Source: Diphasiastrum complanatum
Lineage: Eukaryota > Streptophyta > Lycopodiopsida > Lycopodiales > Lycopodiaceae
Direction: 5' to 3'
Assembly: GCA_029204225.1 (NCBI GenBank)
Contig: CM055102.1
Span: 12,133,939 to 12,197,938, forward strand
Length of the DNA stretch: 64,000 nucleotides
Part shown: in pieces, positions 9,790 to 21,149 of the stretch
Position numbering within the stretch: the stretch's first letter is position 1
Layout of the letters: every line of letters begins with the position of its first letter
Notes under the pieces: generated by a model
Told to the model about the DNA's origin: nothing
Databases searched by the model: none
What the model saw: only the letters and a program-made list of their open reading frames with translations
Position numbers and translations under genes: made by a program

Positions 9790-11165
9790 AATCGATTCCA
9801 GATAGAAAAGCATTTTTTCCTTGTAAACTCACATTGAATATGAAGTCAAGGAAATGGAATTGTCTTCATAATGTATTTTCTTTTGGTTTTAATAAGATCA
9901 TGAATGATGTGTTCATTCATAATGTTGAAAATTGTAGAATTTCAATTTTAAAGGCAAGTTGTAAACCTCTTATGAGAATAAGTGAAGCATCCAAAGTGGA
10001 CACTTATATCCATAAGCAAGTAGTTAGCCTTATTGAGATGGAAATACTTTTTGATTTCAATATTAGAAAAATGATGCCAAGTTGTGGTGATTTTTGGACT
10101 TATGGTTCTAGCATAAGTAATATTGTTGATCATAGAAAGTGCACATTGTATGGTCATGTTTGTTGTGATCATCATGAGACATGGAGGGCTTGGATTTCCA
10201 TCAAGGAGGAGCACCAAGAAGTTGATCTTGAGGAGTCATCTCGAGGTTCAAGTGTGCCAAGGATTGAGGAGGAGAGTCCTTCTCAAGTTATGATTCCAAG
10301 AAGAATATCAAGAGACATGGTTGAGATCATATGGCTCACATTTCAAGGGAAAGAGGAGCACATTTCAAGTGGTATACATCTCATGTTTGCTTCTCTTATG
10401 TCATTTTGTGAATCAATTTGCTTTAGTGAGACTTTTGCATCTCAAATTTGGAGTAAAGCCATACTAGTTGAGTATGATGTCTCTCTTAAGAACATAGTTG
10501 ATGTTCTTAATGATTTGAAATTGATTTTAGATCAACTAGAAAGAAAATCGTTATTTCATCAAATGTGTGCTCTTGTGTCTTGCAAGAGCAAGAGTGATTT
10601 GTTCACTCATAGTGTGAAAATTTGTTTTTTTTCATGTATTGAGGAAATTGTAAACTCTTTATGAGAGTAAGTGAATCATCCTCTAAGGACACTTATCTCC
10701 ATAATGAAGTATTTAGCCTCATTAGATCTGAGATTAGCATGGAAATCAAGCATGAAGATATGATGCAAACTCTTGATTATTATAGCATGCATAATCTTGC
10801 CAATGTTGATGAGCCTAATTCTCGAGATCTTGGTAACATGATGTTGGATCTTTGTGATCCTTATGAGTCAAGAAGGACTCTTTATTTCTCATGGAGTTGC
10901 AGCTATTTTCAAGAAGGAGGAGCTTTTGGATCCACCATATGTTTCAAGGATGGAACAATCAAGTATTGCAAAGCTCTCAAGTTCATCAAAGTAGTCAACA
11001 TCAAAGAGGCACTATCATGGATATGGTGATTTCAGATCGACATCAAGCTCATTGGCTGTTCTTCACACCTTTGAACCAACAAGAATCCATATTTGAAGAC
11101 CAATTCAGCCCATGGAGTCAATCTCAATATCATCATGCCTTTATCAAGTTAGTTTTGAGGAGGAG
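9790..11165 (+). pseudogene. Second copy of the unrecognised LTR-element protein, one frameshift
   Basis: This region is homologous over most of its length to the 576-residue frame at 46988-48718. Shared runs include FPCKLTL, MKSRKW, FNKIMNDVFIH, RISEASKVDTYIHKQVVSLI, MPSCGDFWTY, WLTFQGKEEHIS, SCKSKSDLFTHS and GNMMLDLCDPY. It lacks the first roughly 180 residues: homology begins near 9800, right after the Copia LTR remnant. Two frames (to 10664, then from 10661) are joined by a frameshift in a poly-T run near 10625; otherwise it stays open to 11029. The 3' end reaches a GAGGAGGAG polypurine tract, after which an LTR starts at 11166. No known domain is assigned. Confidence 0.75.
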
Positions 11166-11300
11166 TGTTAAAATTGGCAAAAGCTAACTTGATCAAATCT
11201 TGTAAATACCATTATGACTAGTACATATCATCATTAGACATGTGTGGAGTCTGTTCCCACATGTAAAATAAATGCATTTATCATTACACTCAGATTTAAC
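11166..11300 (+). repeat. LTR start of the unrecognised element, truncated
   Basis: Immediately after the polypurine tract GAGGAGGAG the sequence opens TGTTAAAATTGG. It then shares ATCTTGTA...ACATGTGTGGAG.CTGTTC.CA with the outer end of the LTR at 50428-51236 read on the minus strand. It breaks off where Copia gag sequence begins, near 11300. Confidence 0.6.
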
Positions 11301-11329
11301 TCTTACTATATTTATCACTATGTTGCTGC

Positions 11330-12850
11330 AAGAAGACAATAGAAGAAGTCAAGACACTTTGCCTACTTCCTCCTCTCAGGCTCTATATGTCAACAAAGAC
11401 TCTAAGCAACAGAAGCAGAAAAGCTCCAAGAAGGCTGCAATGAATCAGAAACAAACTCAAAGTCAAGGACAATCATTAAATCCACAGTCGAAGCAGAAGA
11501 TGTTTTGTAGGTATTGCAAGCGCAATAACCATGAGATCAAGGATTGCCGAATTCTCCAAGCAAAGAATGTAGCCAAGCAACCTGATCAACAAGCAAACAT
11601 AGTTTTATCATCTCCGTAGGTCGAAGTGGACGAAAGCGCATTTATAGTTAAAGTCCGCAGCGCATTTTTTGATGATTCATGGTTTCTTGATTCTGGAGCA
11701 ACTCAACACATTACCAATCAACGTGAGATTTTCAACTCCTACACACCTTATAGCACGAAGAAATTTGTCCATCTTGGTGACAATAGTACTTGCACTATTG
11801 AAGGTGAAGGTATTGTAAGATTGTGATTCCAGCATGATCAATTCAAACTACTATCAAAGGTTTTATATGTTTCTAAACTCTCTACAAATCTGTTATCAAT
11901 AAGTAGAATTACAGATTTAGGTCATAAGATAAAATTTGAATCTGATCAATGCAAAATTATTGATAGGAGTAATAAGATCCTTGCACTTGGCAAGAGGCAG
12001 AGTTACTTATATAGATTGGCACATTGTTATTCTGAGTCTAGTCAAGCCTTGAAGACCTCTGTTCTTGTCAATAAAGCATTACTATGGCACCATCGCTTAG
12101 GACACCTGAATTGTGCATCTGTTTTGAACATGTCCAGACAATCCATGGTTCCTGATCTCGACTATCCTTCTGGTAAGGTCGATCTCCATGTCTGTCATAG
12201 TTGCATATTTGGAAAGCAGACTAGGATTCCTTTTAGATCGAGTCATAGGCAAGCAACAAAAGTTCTGTTAGATGTTGTTCATACAGATATATGTGGACCT
12301 GTGCAAACTCTATCATTGCTAGATGCAAAGGATTTCGTTACTTTTATTGATGAATAGTTGTTTATTTCATTAAACATAAATCAGAGGCTTTCATCAAATT
12401 TAGACGATTCAAAGAGCATGCTTAGAATCAAACTGAAAAATGAATCAAAGCACTGAGGTCAGAATACATCTCCACCAAATTCAAGGAGTACTGCCTTAAC
12501 AATGACATTGAGCAACAATACATTACCTCCTATTCGCCTCAGTAGTCAAATGGTCTTGCTGAGAGGAAAAACAGAACCTTAGTTGAATTGGCAAAGTGCA
12601 TGTTATCACAAGCGATACTTTCAAAATCCTTCTGGGTTGAAGCTGTTTCAACAACAACCTATATTCAGAACAAATGTCCTACTAAAGGTCTCTTAGAGAA
12701 AACACCATTCGAAGTTTGGACAAGTACCAAACCTTCTTTAGCAAAACTTACGAGTTTTTGAATGTATAGCTTTTGCGCAGATTTCTCACGATCTCAGGAA
12801 GAAGCTCGACTTCAAGAGTATCAAATGTATTTTCATTAGATGGTGTTGGT
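11330..12850 (+). mobile_element. Ty1/Copia fragment: gag zinc knuckle, protease, integrase
   Basis: In order on the + strand: a lysine/glutamine-rich gag tail with a CCHC knuckle (CRYCKRNNHEIKDC, about 11505-11550), protease with the intact active site WFLDSGATQHIT (11676-11711), a GAG-pre-integrase and HHCC region (LLWHHRLGHLN ... CHSCIFGKQTR), integrase start (DVVHTDICGP), and a decayed integrase core to NGLAERKNRTLVELAKCM and KTPFEVW. Stops occur at 11617, 11824 and 12355, with others in the core. Reverse transcriptase and RNase H are missing; the element ends near 12850. Protein similarity places it close to the minus-strand Copia at 57.2-61.4 kb. Confidence 0.85.
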
Positions 12851-12874
12851 ATATTACGACATATGCCAATTTTT

Positions 12875-12892
12875 TGGTGCCGTTGTCGGGGA
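12875..12892 (+). other. Gypsy primer-binding site (tRNA-Asp type)
   Basis: TGGTGCCGTTGTCGGGGA differs at two positions from TGGCGCCGTTGCCGGGGA, the tRNA-Asp-type primer-binding site I recall from plant Tat/Athila-like Gypsy elements. Both differences are C to T. A Gypsy gag frame follows about 250 bp downstream, which supports the call. Confidence 0.6.
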
Positions 12893-13570
12893 TAGTCAAA
12901 TAAAGTTAATGCAAAATGACAACTCCATCTCCATCCCCATTGTATGTCAGATAGAGCTGCTCGACTAGAAAGATATCGGAGATTTCGAGAAGAATTTTTC
13001 AAAAGACTTCATGAATCTTTTCAAAGAGAAAAATCAGCTTTTTAAATTTGAATCCTAAAATTCTATTTGGAAATCCATTCTTGAAGCTTCTGCTGTAGCT
13101 GAACCAAGTTCTAACGTCATAAATCCAGAGCCAGATCTTGACCCTAATCCTGAGCCGGAGCTTGAAACAAAATCAAGTATGGAAGGCCCTGGTTCACGTT
13201 TCACCTCAATCTCAAAGATCAAAAAAGGGAGGTCTTCAGATGAATTTGACAGTTACGTTTCGCAATTTGGGTCAATTGCTAACTCAAATAATGAAGGTGC
13301 TGATGCAGACAAGCTGCGGATTTTTCCAGGTCTTCTAAGAAAGCAAGCACGCATATGGTATAGTCAAGTTGAACCAGGACATGTTGCCACCTGGGTACTA
13401 CTGGAAGATGCATTTTTAAACCAGTTCAGAGAAATTGGTAATTCGTCTTGAATCTTTGGACGACTTAATACTGTCCAGAAAAAGAAAAAAGAATCGCTTC
13501 GAAGGTACACACGATGGGAGATGACATGGCTACTCAGTTCAATGCTCGACTTGACTTCTATAAAGTTAGT
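12893..13570 (+). pseudogene. Gypsy gag fragment (retrotransposon gag domain)
   Basis: The readable part, about 13130-13450, gives FDSYVSQFGSIAN, DADKLRIFPGLLRKQARIWY, VEPGHVATWVLLEDAFLNQF and, after a stop at 13449, QKKKKESLRRYTRW. This is the Gypsy gag pattern of LRxFPxxLxxxAxxWYxxLxPGxxxTWxxLxxxFLxxF and a following ESLxxYxxRW. No protease or pol follows, so only the 5' end of the element is present. Confidence 0.75.
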
Positions 13571-15615
13571 GATACTCGTCTCGAGATTAGGTAGGATCTA
13601 ACCGAACCTCGGGAGACTCTATATCAGACACAGTTTAGTCCTAATAGAATCCCAACCTTATGGGATGCTAGTAAGACTTGAATGGATTCTAAAAGGGAGT
13701 CACGGGAGGTCCACTCTAGATCCAACCAACAAATTCAATCTACTATCAGTGACAAGCCAACTGTTATCTTGCAACATACTTTGGGAGTTTGGCTCCTGTG
13801 CCTATGTGAATCAGTACCAAACTAACCTCTTTATCTTATGCAAACTTAGAGCGTCGGTACAATCTACTCTATCCTCTTATTCAATAAGTGATTGTGATGA
13901 CTTTGGCATTGGATCTGATGGATGCATCATGTGGTTCTATCAAAACTTCTTAAAGATTCCTTCTGCATTAAAGTCATTGTTAACATCTTCAAAGTGAACT
14001 TGAAAAATATTCTCATTGTCAAAGGCACATAGCAGGGGAGTCCTATCCTATTTTATACATAGTTGTTCAGTTCAAATTGGTCGAATCTATCCCTCTTGTA
14101 TTTTGAGGTACTAGGGGTACTGTTAGATTCATTGAAAAGTCACATTCGTATCAATAAAAACCATAAACTCGTCCTCTTTTTTTTATGGCCAAGATAATGT
14201 TCGTCATTCAACTTCTCTTACCAACCAACATTGATTCTCAATGGTATATCCTCTTGGTAGTGTTTGAACAATTCTCTTATAGATAAAGTGGGTTTAGGGT
14301 CGATGACTTATTCACTTGAAAAGTTGTCTTCCATTCTCCAGATTCAGACGCCTTTAATTTCACTCACAACTACCTCTGAAATATCTAGATCCAATCTCAT
14401 TCGTATGTTTATCTTCCTCCTATGATACTCTTGAATCCCATTGGGTATTCCCCTCAAAAGTGGTTTGGCATGTATAACAGGGTGTTTCTAAAATTCATAA
14501 TCAAGGCCAACATTATAACTTAGGCTTCATCATAGAGTAGTTTCATAAAGCCATAGTCAAAGTGTACTCTCTCTCTAAGGGATGAGTCATATACTCCGTT
14601 CTGTTAAAATATCGTGGTTTGGGACCAATGTACTGCCTTTCGGCCCTAATGTCAAGGGTAGGTCCACACCATTTCCTAGACTCTTTTCAACAGGTCTTGA
14701 GCATCGTTGTGCAAGACATATCATTGTCAAGCAATGGTGGGAAGATGTATTCTTATCCCTAAACTTATCTCACAGATGATATTCTCTAATGTCACTAGAC
14801 TCACCTTATGGTGCTCGATGGTCAAAGTAGTATGTCTGATGTATAGGGTTTCATATCAATTCATACGATTATTCTCAAGTTTTTCAATAAGTTACGTCAA
14901 TTCATAGATGATTTTTGGCACCTATGAAATGGATTTAGTTGAAAGTGTATGCTTGGTTATTTTCCTCACTATGCTCAAGTGATCGACGCACCTTGGCTGC
15001 TAGGAGTTCTGGGTGCTCGCCTCCCAAGGTCCATGTGTTTCAACGGGTAGCATGGGCAGGGTGGACTATCTTAGTAGCCGTGACAAATTCATTTCCTCCT
15101 AACTCGAGAGTTCTGTTTCACCCTCACCAAGTGTTAAGCTGCCTCTATGTTTCAAGAGGGTTGATCGTGATCCATTAGCATGACATTCGAATGACCTAAC
15201 AAAAATAGTATGCAAGTATCACAATTTTTCAACTTACAGACACCAAACATCCAGTAATATCTGTAGAGAAGTGTCCTCCACCCATGCCATCATGTGAAAA
15301 CATGATTAAATCCGGTACTGCCCAGGCAGGAAAAGCAGGTGGCGCGAGGATTTGGAGTGGCTGAAAGGCGGAGGTAGGCATGATGCAACATCCATCAACT
15401 GCCAACGGTTGCTGGTCTCGGCGTCCTCTTCAACTGCTATTCTTCCCTCCATCAACTGCCAACAGCAACAGCAGCTCTCATGGTTCCTGGATCAATTGAG
15501 CATTGGCTGCTGCATTTCGTTTAGAATGCTACCTCGCTCGCTTAGGGAATACTGCGGCTCATCGGCTGCTCCTCATTGCCTACTTGCATGTTCTGTGAAT
15601 GCTGGGTTCCGAATC
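13571..15615. other. About 2 kb with no recognisable gene
   Basis: Short open frames occur on the + strand but none shows a domain, repeat structure or splice-supported continuation. The sequence could be the degraded interior or LTR of the neighbouring Gypsy element, but nothing seen proves that. Confidence 0.4.
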
Positions 15616-15723
<108 letters not shown>

Positions 15724-15964
15724 CTTAGGTAAAATTAATAAAGTTTCTCTCTACGTATCTATTTTTCTCATTCTAACTTCCTTTGCTTGTCATTTTTCAT
15801 GGTACAATATCATCTCTCTAGCGCTTGCTTTGCTTCATGGACATCACAATGATGTTAATCTAAAAGAACATGTCATTTTTACAGGAGTGTTCCTTTGGTA
15901 GACATTTTTTGGATTTAGGGTTTGGTTTGGCAAAATTAATTGGAAAGTTCACTCACTCGCTTTG

Positions 15965-17142
15965 ATGGAGAGGCGTGATGAAGTTGTTGATTCCTTGGAT
16001 ATGTGCACTGAAGGAAATGAAGGGGGTGGGTTGCAACATCCACCTATGAAACAAACATCTGTTCGTACCAATGAAAATCAAAGCAATGCTACAAGCGGGT
16101 TAGTGGTAGCATTTGGAGATAAGGAGTTGCACAACTATCTTGCTCAACCAAGTACAATTAAAATTGGACGTAAATATACAACGCCTTCATTTTTTTACTC
16201 GAAAATCGAAGAAATGAAAAAAAAAAAATGCTCGTTGCCAACACCAATTCCATCTACAATATGTTTAAATAAATACCAAGCCTTGGAGCGAAAATGTGAA
16301 AAGTTGGAAAAGTTGAATGAAAGGACAATGGCTGAGAGAGACAAGGCCAACTAGGTAATAGCAAATTTGGAGGCGAGATCGCGGGTCTTGGAAGTTGTGA
16401 AGGCTGATCTTCATTTTACAATTTCACAGAAGGAGACCTATAAGGACAATTTTCACAATGCTCATCAAGAGCTAGAAAAAGGGAGAGACATAATTCGAAT
16501 GCAAGGTGAGGAGATTAAATTACTGCGGGAACAATTTGAAGAAAAAAGAAAAACGGAATTGCAAGTTGCAAGGGGGCACCTTGCGACATTGCCAACGTTC
16601 TCCACTATTGCTGTCATCCAAGATAGTCAAATCCTTGATAAATTCAACGACTTCATTTTGTACATGCCGCCCTTGGTGGCACCTGTCAAACACATGAAGT
16701 ATCGTGAGAGATTGCTAGCTCCACGACAAAGTAGCCACGTGTTTAGATGGCCAATGATTGAAGGGGATTTTTCAAGTTTCAGTACAACTTGTCAAGCCCT
16801 TGTTAATTTTTATGAGCAGTCAGGGGATCACCCTATGAGCTAGAGAGGTTGGCTGAATTCTATGCCAAATATCTTCAAATTTGGTTTCGTCAGGTGATAG
16901 GTGTACTTAACAAGCCCAAGGTGGAAAATGATTGGTTCAACCCAAACTTGCCAGTGCCAAAGGGGTTGGACTTGTTGCTATATCTCAAGGTCCGGGATGC
17001 ATCTTCTTTGGAGCAAAAAGTCTTTGGGGAGATGGTGAAGCACAATTTTATTGAGGGAGTGGGCCAAAGCTTTCATGATGTCTCAAAATGGTTTTTGGTG
17101 AAGCATGTCGAGAAGCTATTCAAAATCCCTTCGAAAAAATAA
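15965..17142 (+). pseudogene. Coiled-coil protein of unknown function, one stop and one frameshift
   Basis: About 393 codons form one frame from an ATG at 15965 to TAA at 17140-17142, broken only by an in-frame TAG at 16352 and a one-base slip near 16830, where the reading moves from a SGDHP frame to YELERLAEFYAKY. The N-terminal part is low complexity; about residues 95-205 are rich in Lys, Glu, Leu and Arg with heptad-like spacing (ALERKCEKLEKLNERTMAER, then IIRMQGEEIKLLREQFEEKR), a probable coiled coil. The C-terminal part is globular, with RWPMIEGDFSSF, YLQIWFRQVIG and WFLVKHVEKLF. I do not recognise the family. Having only two lesions suggests recent inactivation, or a capture by a mobile element. 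Confidence 0.55.
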
Positions 17143-17402
17143 AATGATTGGCTTTTTGAGAATTTTTACGTTTGCTTTCATATTGTGTCAAAAAACAGAT
17201 ATACTTTTCAAAAGAGAAATGGTCCACTTATTGGTATATCTCGTTTATTTGCCATGAGTTGCAATATAACTATGTTGTAATGGAAAGTGAAATGTATTGA
17301 AAACAAATGATGACAATAATTGAGCAAGTTGATGTTTCTTATTCATATGTTATAATTCAATAATGTGTTGTTGTGGGTTGCATTATAGCTATGTGGTTAT
17401 AG

Positions 17403-17517
<115 letters not shown>

Positions 17518-17578
17518 CCATATTGGAGGCTACCAAAAATTTTGGCCTCCATTGCATTGGTTCCATTTAGTATATACT

Positions 17579-17654
17579 TTCGACAAGCCACTCTTCGCAA
17601 GGCAAAGAAAGACAATTGGATTAAACGTGCAAAGCTGCAAGGTTCAAGAGGGAG
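17579..17654 (+). mobile_element. Copia pol tail and polypurine tract
   Basis: KPLFARQRKTIGLNVQSCK, the last residues of a Copia polyprotein, is followed by a purine-rich AGAGGGAG directly before the LTR start. The same sequence with few changes lies at 62140-62216. Only the last 75 bases of this upstream element remain. Confidence 0.75.
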
Positions 17655-18563
17655 TGTCAGAAATGGTGAACTCCTATAACTTTGCCGCGACGCGAAGCGA
17701 AGCGACACGAAGCGAAAGTCGAATGGCGAACAAATCGCGAAAGTCAACAGACCTCAAAAACCTTCAGAAACGAAGCAAAGCAAAACTCGAAGGTCGAATA
17801 ATTCACGAAAGTCAAACATGCCTCCAAGACCAAAAGACACGACATGACACGAAACGAAAAGAAAACGAAAGAAAATCTTTCGCGCTGCTAGCTGGCAGCT
17901 CAACGGGCGTGGAGCCTTAAACTTCACGCTCAGCTGAAACAATTAGCAATAACAGAGACTAACTAACTAGTTGATTAGCGTTAACTACTCTTGTAAATCT
18001 CTGTTTAGCTATCTTGTAAACTCCACACAATGGAAATATAAAACAATTTTTTTGGATCAACTAAATACATTGAGAGTGTGCGTGAGTAGAGCAGAAAAAG
18101 AGAAGAATAGAAACAAAATAGTTGTGGATGAAAGTCTGGCCAACGAGCAGAACACAATGAAAGAGCAGAGTGTCAGGTCGCCAACGAGCGAGACACTGAT
18201 CATCTCGCTCTAAAAATCAAACTGATAATACAGTTGCTCTATCTCGTGCATCTCCTTGTCTTCCGCTATCTTGAGCTAGAATGATTTATGTTCTGTGATC
18301 TGTAGTCGCGTGTCTAAAATCCTACAAGCTTTCGCATAAGAAAATTCAAAAGAAAAAAAAAATCCGTTCTTGATACAAAATCCGTATGCAACACTGATAA
18401 TACAGTTGCTCTCTCTTGTCCATCTCGTTGTTTTCCAATGTCTTGATTGCTAGAATGATTTCTATTCTGTGATCTATAGTCGCATGTCTAGGATCCTGCA
18501 AGCTTCCGCATAAGAAAATTCAAAAGAAACAAATCCGTTCGCGAACCAAATCCGTTCGTGACA
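17655..18563 (+). mobile_element. Copia LTR (909 bp), TGTCA...TGACA termini
   Basis: It starts TGTCAGAAATGG right after a polypurine tract and ends GTTCGTGACA right before the primer-binding site TGGTATCAGAGC, so the ends are inverted 5-mers. It has a partner at 62217-63031. The first 250 bases are full of CGAA-containing short repeats. About 170 bp of the downstream part is duplicated in tandem (18218-18385 and 18391-18545, each starting CTGATAATACAGTTGCTCT); the partner LTR has one copy. Because pol sequence lies before it and gag after it, it acts as 3' LTR to one side and 5' LTR to the other. Confidence 0.85.
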
Positions 18564-20250
18564 TGGTATCAGAGCAGTCAGGTTATCACTACTAATATTT
18601 GAACAATGATTTTCTAGGCAACACAATATGGCTACAACGATCCAGACAAAAATAACAATCAATCTTGATGACGCAAACTACAGGATATGAAAATTCAAAA
18701 TCAAAACACTTCTGAAGGGCGAAGGCATTTGGTCGGTGACCGAGCTCACAAAGGTGCAGCCTCCAGAGGGAGACCCGAGAAGAGTTGAATGGATCAGAAA
18801 AGATGAGCGTGCAATGGCGATCATCGTTTCGTCCATCAAGAAGATCTACTCATACAGGTTGAAGACTGCGAAAGCAGCCATACAACATGGAAAAGATTAA
18901 AACAGAAGTACAAAGTGAGGACTGCCGCTTCAGTGATGCATCTTCACAATCAGCTGCAATCCATACGATGGGTGACAACCAGTTGGACCAGCACGTTGAG
19001 AAGATCAAACCGATCTTCGCTCAACTTGCTGCATCATGACAGGAGCACCAGGTCCCAGCACCACAATAGCTGATGTACTTCATAAAGTCTCTACTTACGT
19101 CCTATCAGCCGCTAAGAATGCTCACACTGATTCTACCATATATGACATTTGACAAAGCAGTCAGTCTTATCGTTGATGAGAGACTGATGAGGGACGAAGG
19201 AGAATAAAGCAGTGATAAAGAGAAAGCTCTCTTCACAAAAGGAAAGAACATGAGGAGCCTATATGACATGTGCAAGAAAGACATAGTCACAAGTCTGAAG
19301 ATATCAAGACCCGATACTGAGTTCCACGAAGCCTGTCAGAAAGGCAAACAATATTGGAATTCATTCACACATGAAGAATGAAGACCCAAAGAAGTTCCTG
19401 AGCTAGTTCACTCAGATGTCTGTGGACCGATGAAAGTTAATTAGCTCTCAGGATCGAGATATTTCCTGACGTTCATAGATGATTACAACCGGATGACTAC
19501 AATCTACTACCTAAAGAAAAAATCTGAAGTGTTTGACTCTTTCAAGAAGTTCGTGGCATTTGCAGAGAGACACACCTCAAGGAAGATTCAGATCATCAGA
19601 TCTAACAATGGAGATGAGTACAAGAGCATAGAATTTTCTAAATTCTGTCAAGAATAGGGGATAGAGCATCAATTCACTCCTGCGTACACACCAGAATATA
19701 ATGGTGTCGCAGAAAGAAGAAACAGGACACTAGTCGAAGGAGCCAGATGCATGATGGCACAGGCTCGATTACCAAGCCAATTCTGGACTGAGGCAATAGC
19801 TACAACAGTACACCTGCAGAACAAATCAACAATGACAATGTTGGAAAGCAAGACATCGTACAAAATGTGGATAGGTAGAAAGCCTGATGTATCGTACGTG
19901 CGTGTGTTTGGATGTGCAGCATACAAGCACATTCCAAAAGAAAAAATAAAGCAAGTTCGATGATAAATCAGAGCAAACAATCATGGTCAAGTACTCGAAC
20001 GGATCACATGTGTACAGACTCTGCAATCCAACCACGAAAAATCTTGTTTCGAGTAGAGATGTGAAGTTCGATGAGTCCACATTCCCTAGACTAAAAGATG
20101 AAAATGGCCATGAGATTTTCACACTGTTGCCAATTCAAGAGGGAGATCGAGGACAGACGTCAAATCAAAATGTTGAGCCACAGACTCCAGAGCAGCAAGA
20201 AGCAGAAGATCAACCCCACGAACAAAAAACGTTCGAACAGCGATGAAACG
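18564..20250 (+). mobile_element. Ty1/Copia 5' half: PBS, gag, truncated integrase
   Basis: The primer-binding site TGGTATCAGAGC lies at 18564-18575. Gag starts with ATG at 18628 (MATTIQTKITINLDDANYR) and quickly meets stops. Protease is missing. From about 19410 an integrase core is readable: VHSDVCGPM, SRYFLTFIDDYNRMT, YYLKKKSEVF, IIRSNNGDEY, NGVAERRNRTLVEGARCMMA and FWTEAI, ending in a C-terminal segment near 20110. The second catalytic Asp has become Asn (SNNGDEY for SDNGGEF), and stops occur in the core. The element is cut at about 20250, where Gypsy sequence starts. Confidence 0.85.
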
Positions 20251-20444
20251 AACCCAGAAGGTCAAGAGTTCGTGGGAGTAGAAAATCTAAGCATTTCGAC
20301 GAACTAGATCAAGCTACATCTGAGTTTAGACAAAAGAAACATTTGTCTCGAAAAAAGACAAGAAGGACCAATGTGTGTTTCCATTGTAGTCAGCTTGGAC
20401 ATGCTATGAAATTTTGCCCCGAGTGAAAGAAAGACGCAGCTCAA

Positions 20445-21044
20445 GTGATTGAGATGCCAGGTAAAGAAAATCTTAAGCTGCAAATTAATAAAATTAATTG
20501 TGAGTGCGATTGTTCTTTCAGTACTACTTCATTCTTGCCAAATGATTTATTTCGTTTGAAAGGCACTGTGAATGGACATAAAATTAATATTTTAGTGGAC
20601 AATGGATCTACTCATAATTTCAATAACTCTGGTCTTGTGCAGAAACTCGACCTCAAAACTGAAGCCAGAAACCATAGATATCGAGTATATCTAGCTTCAG
20701 GTGCGGAGTTGGAGACGTGGGATGTTAAAGTTCCAAGACTCTTAGTTTGCATTCAAGATTTTAGAGAGTTAATTAATTTTCATGTTTTGGATTTAGTGCG
20801 TACGAACATAATTCTAGGATATGAGTGGTTATTTAATAAGCATCCTGAGATAGATTTTGAAAAGCATGTTCTCTCTTTTCAGGAGGGTAAAGATATAGTT
20901 ACATTGTTTGGAAACAATTTTGTACATCCATCTGGGATGAGATCATTTGCTAATGTAATGAAAATTTTTTATTCACAGTATGAAGCTTATTCTTTATTTG
21001 TTAAGCCAATTTTGGATTTATCTAAAATGCATCTAAGTAGTTAA
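20445..21044 (+). pseudogene. Gypsy aspartic protease with altered active site
   Basis: The frame reads LKGTVNGHKINILVDNGSTH, then VYLASGAELETW and TNIILGYEWLFNKHPEIDFE. The usual Asp-Ser/Thr-Gly active site of Gypsy proteases (VDSGATHNF) is VDNGSTHNF here, so the catalytic Asp remains but the next residue is Asn, unusual for an active retropepsin. The linker to reverse transcriptase begins after the TAA at 21042. Confidence 0.78.
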
Positions 21045-21149
21045 GAATTATCAGAGATTCTTAACTCTGTAGACTTAGGTCAGGAGCAAATTGAAAAGAA
21101 TAAGATACTGTCTGAATTTAAAGATGTATTTCCAGTAGAATTACCTCAT

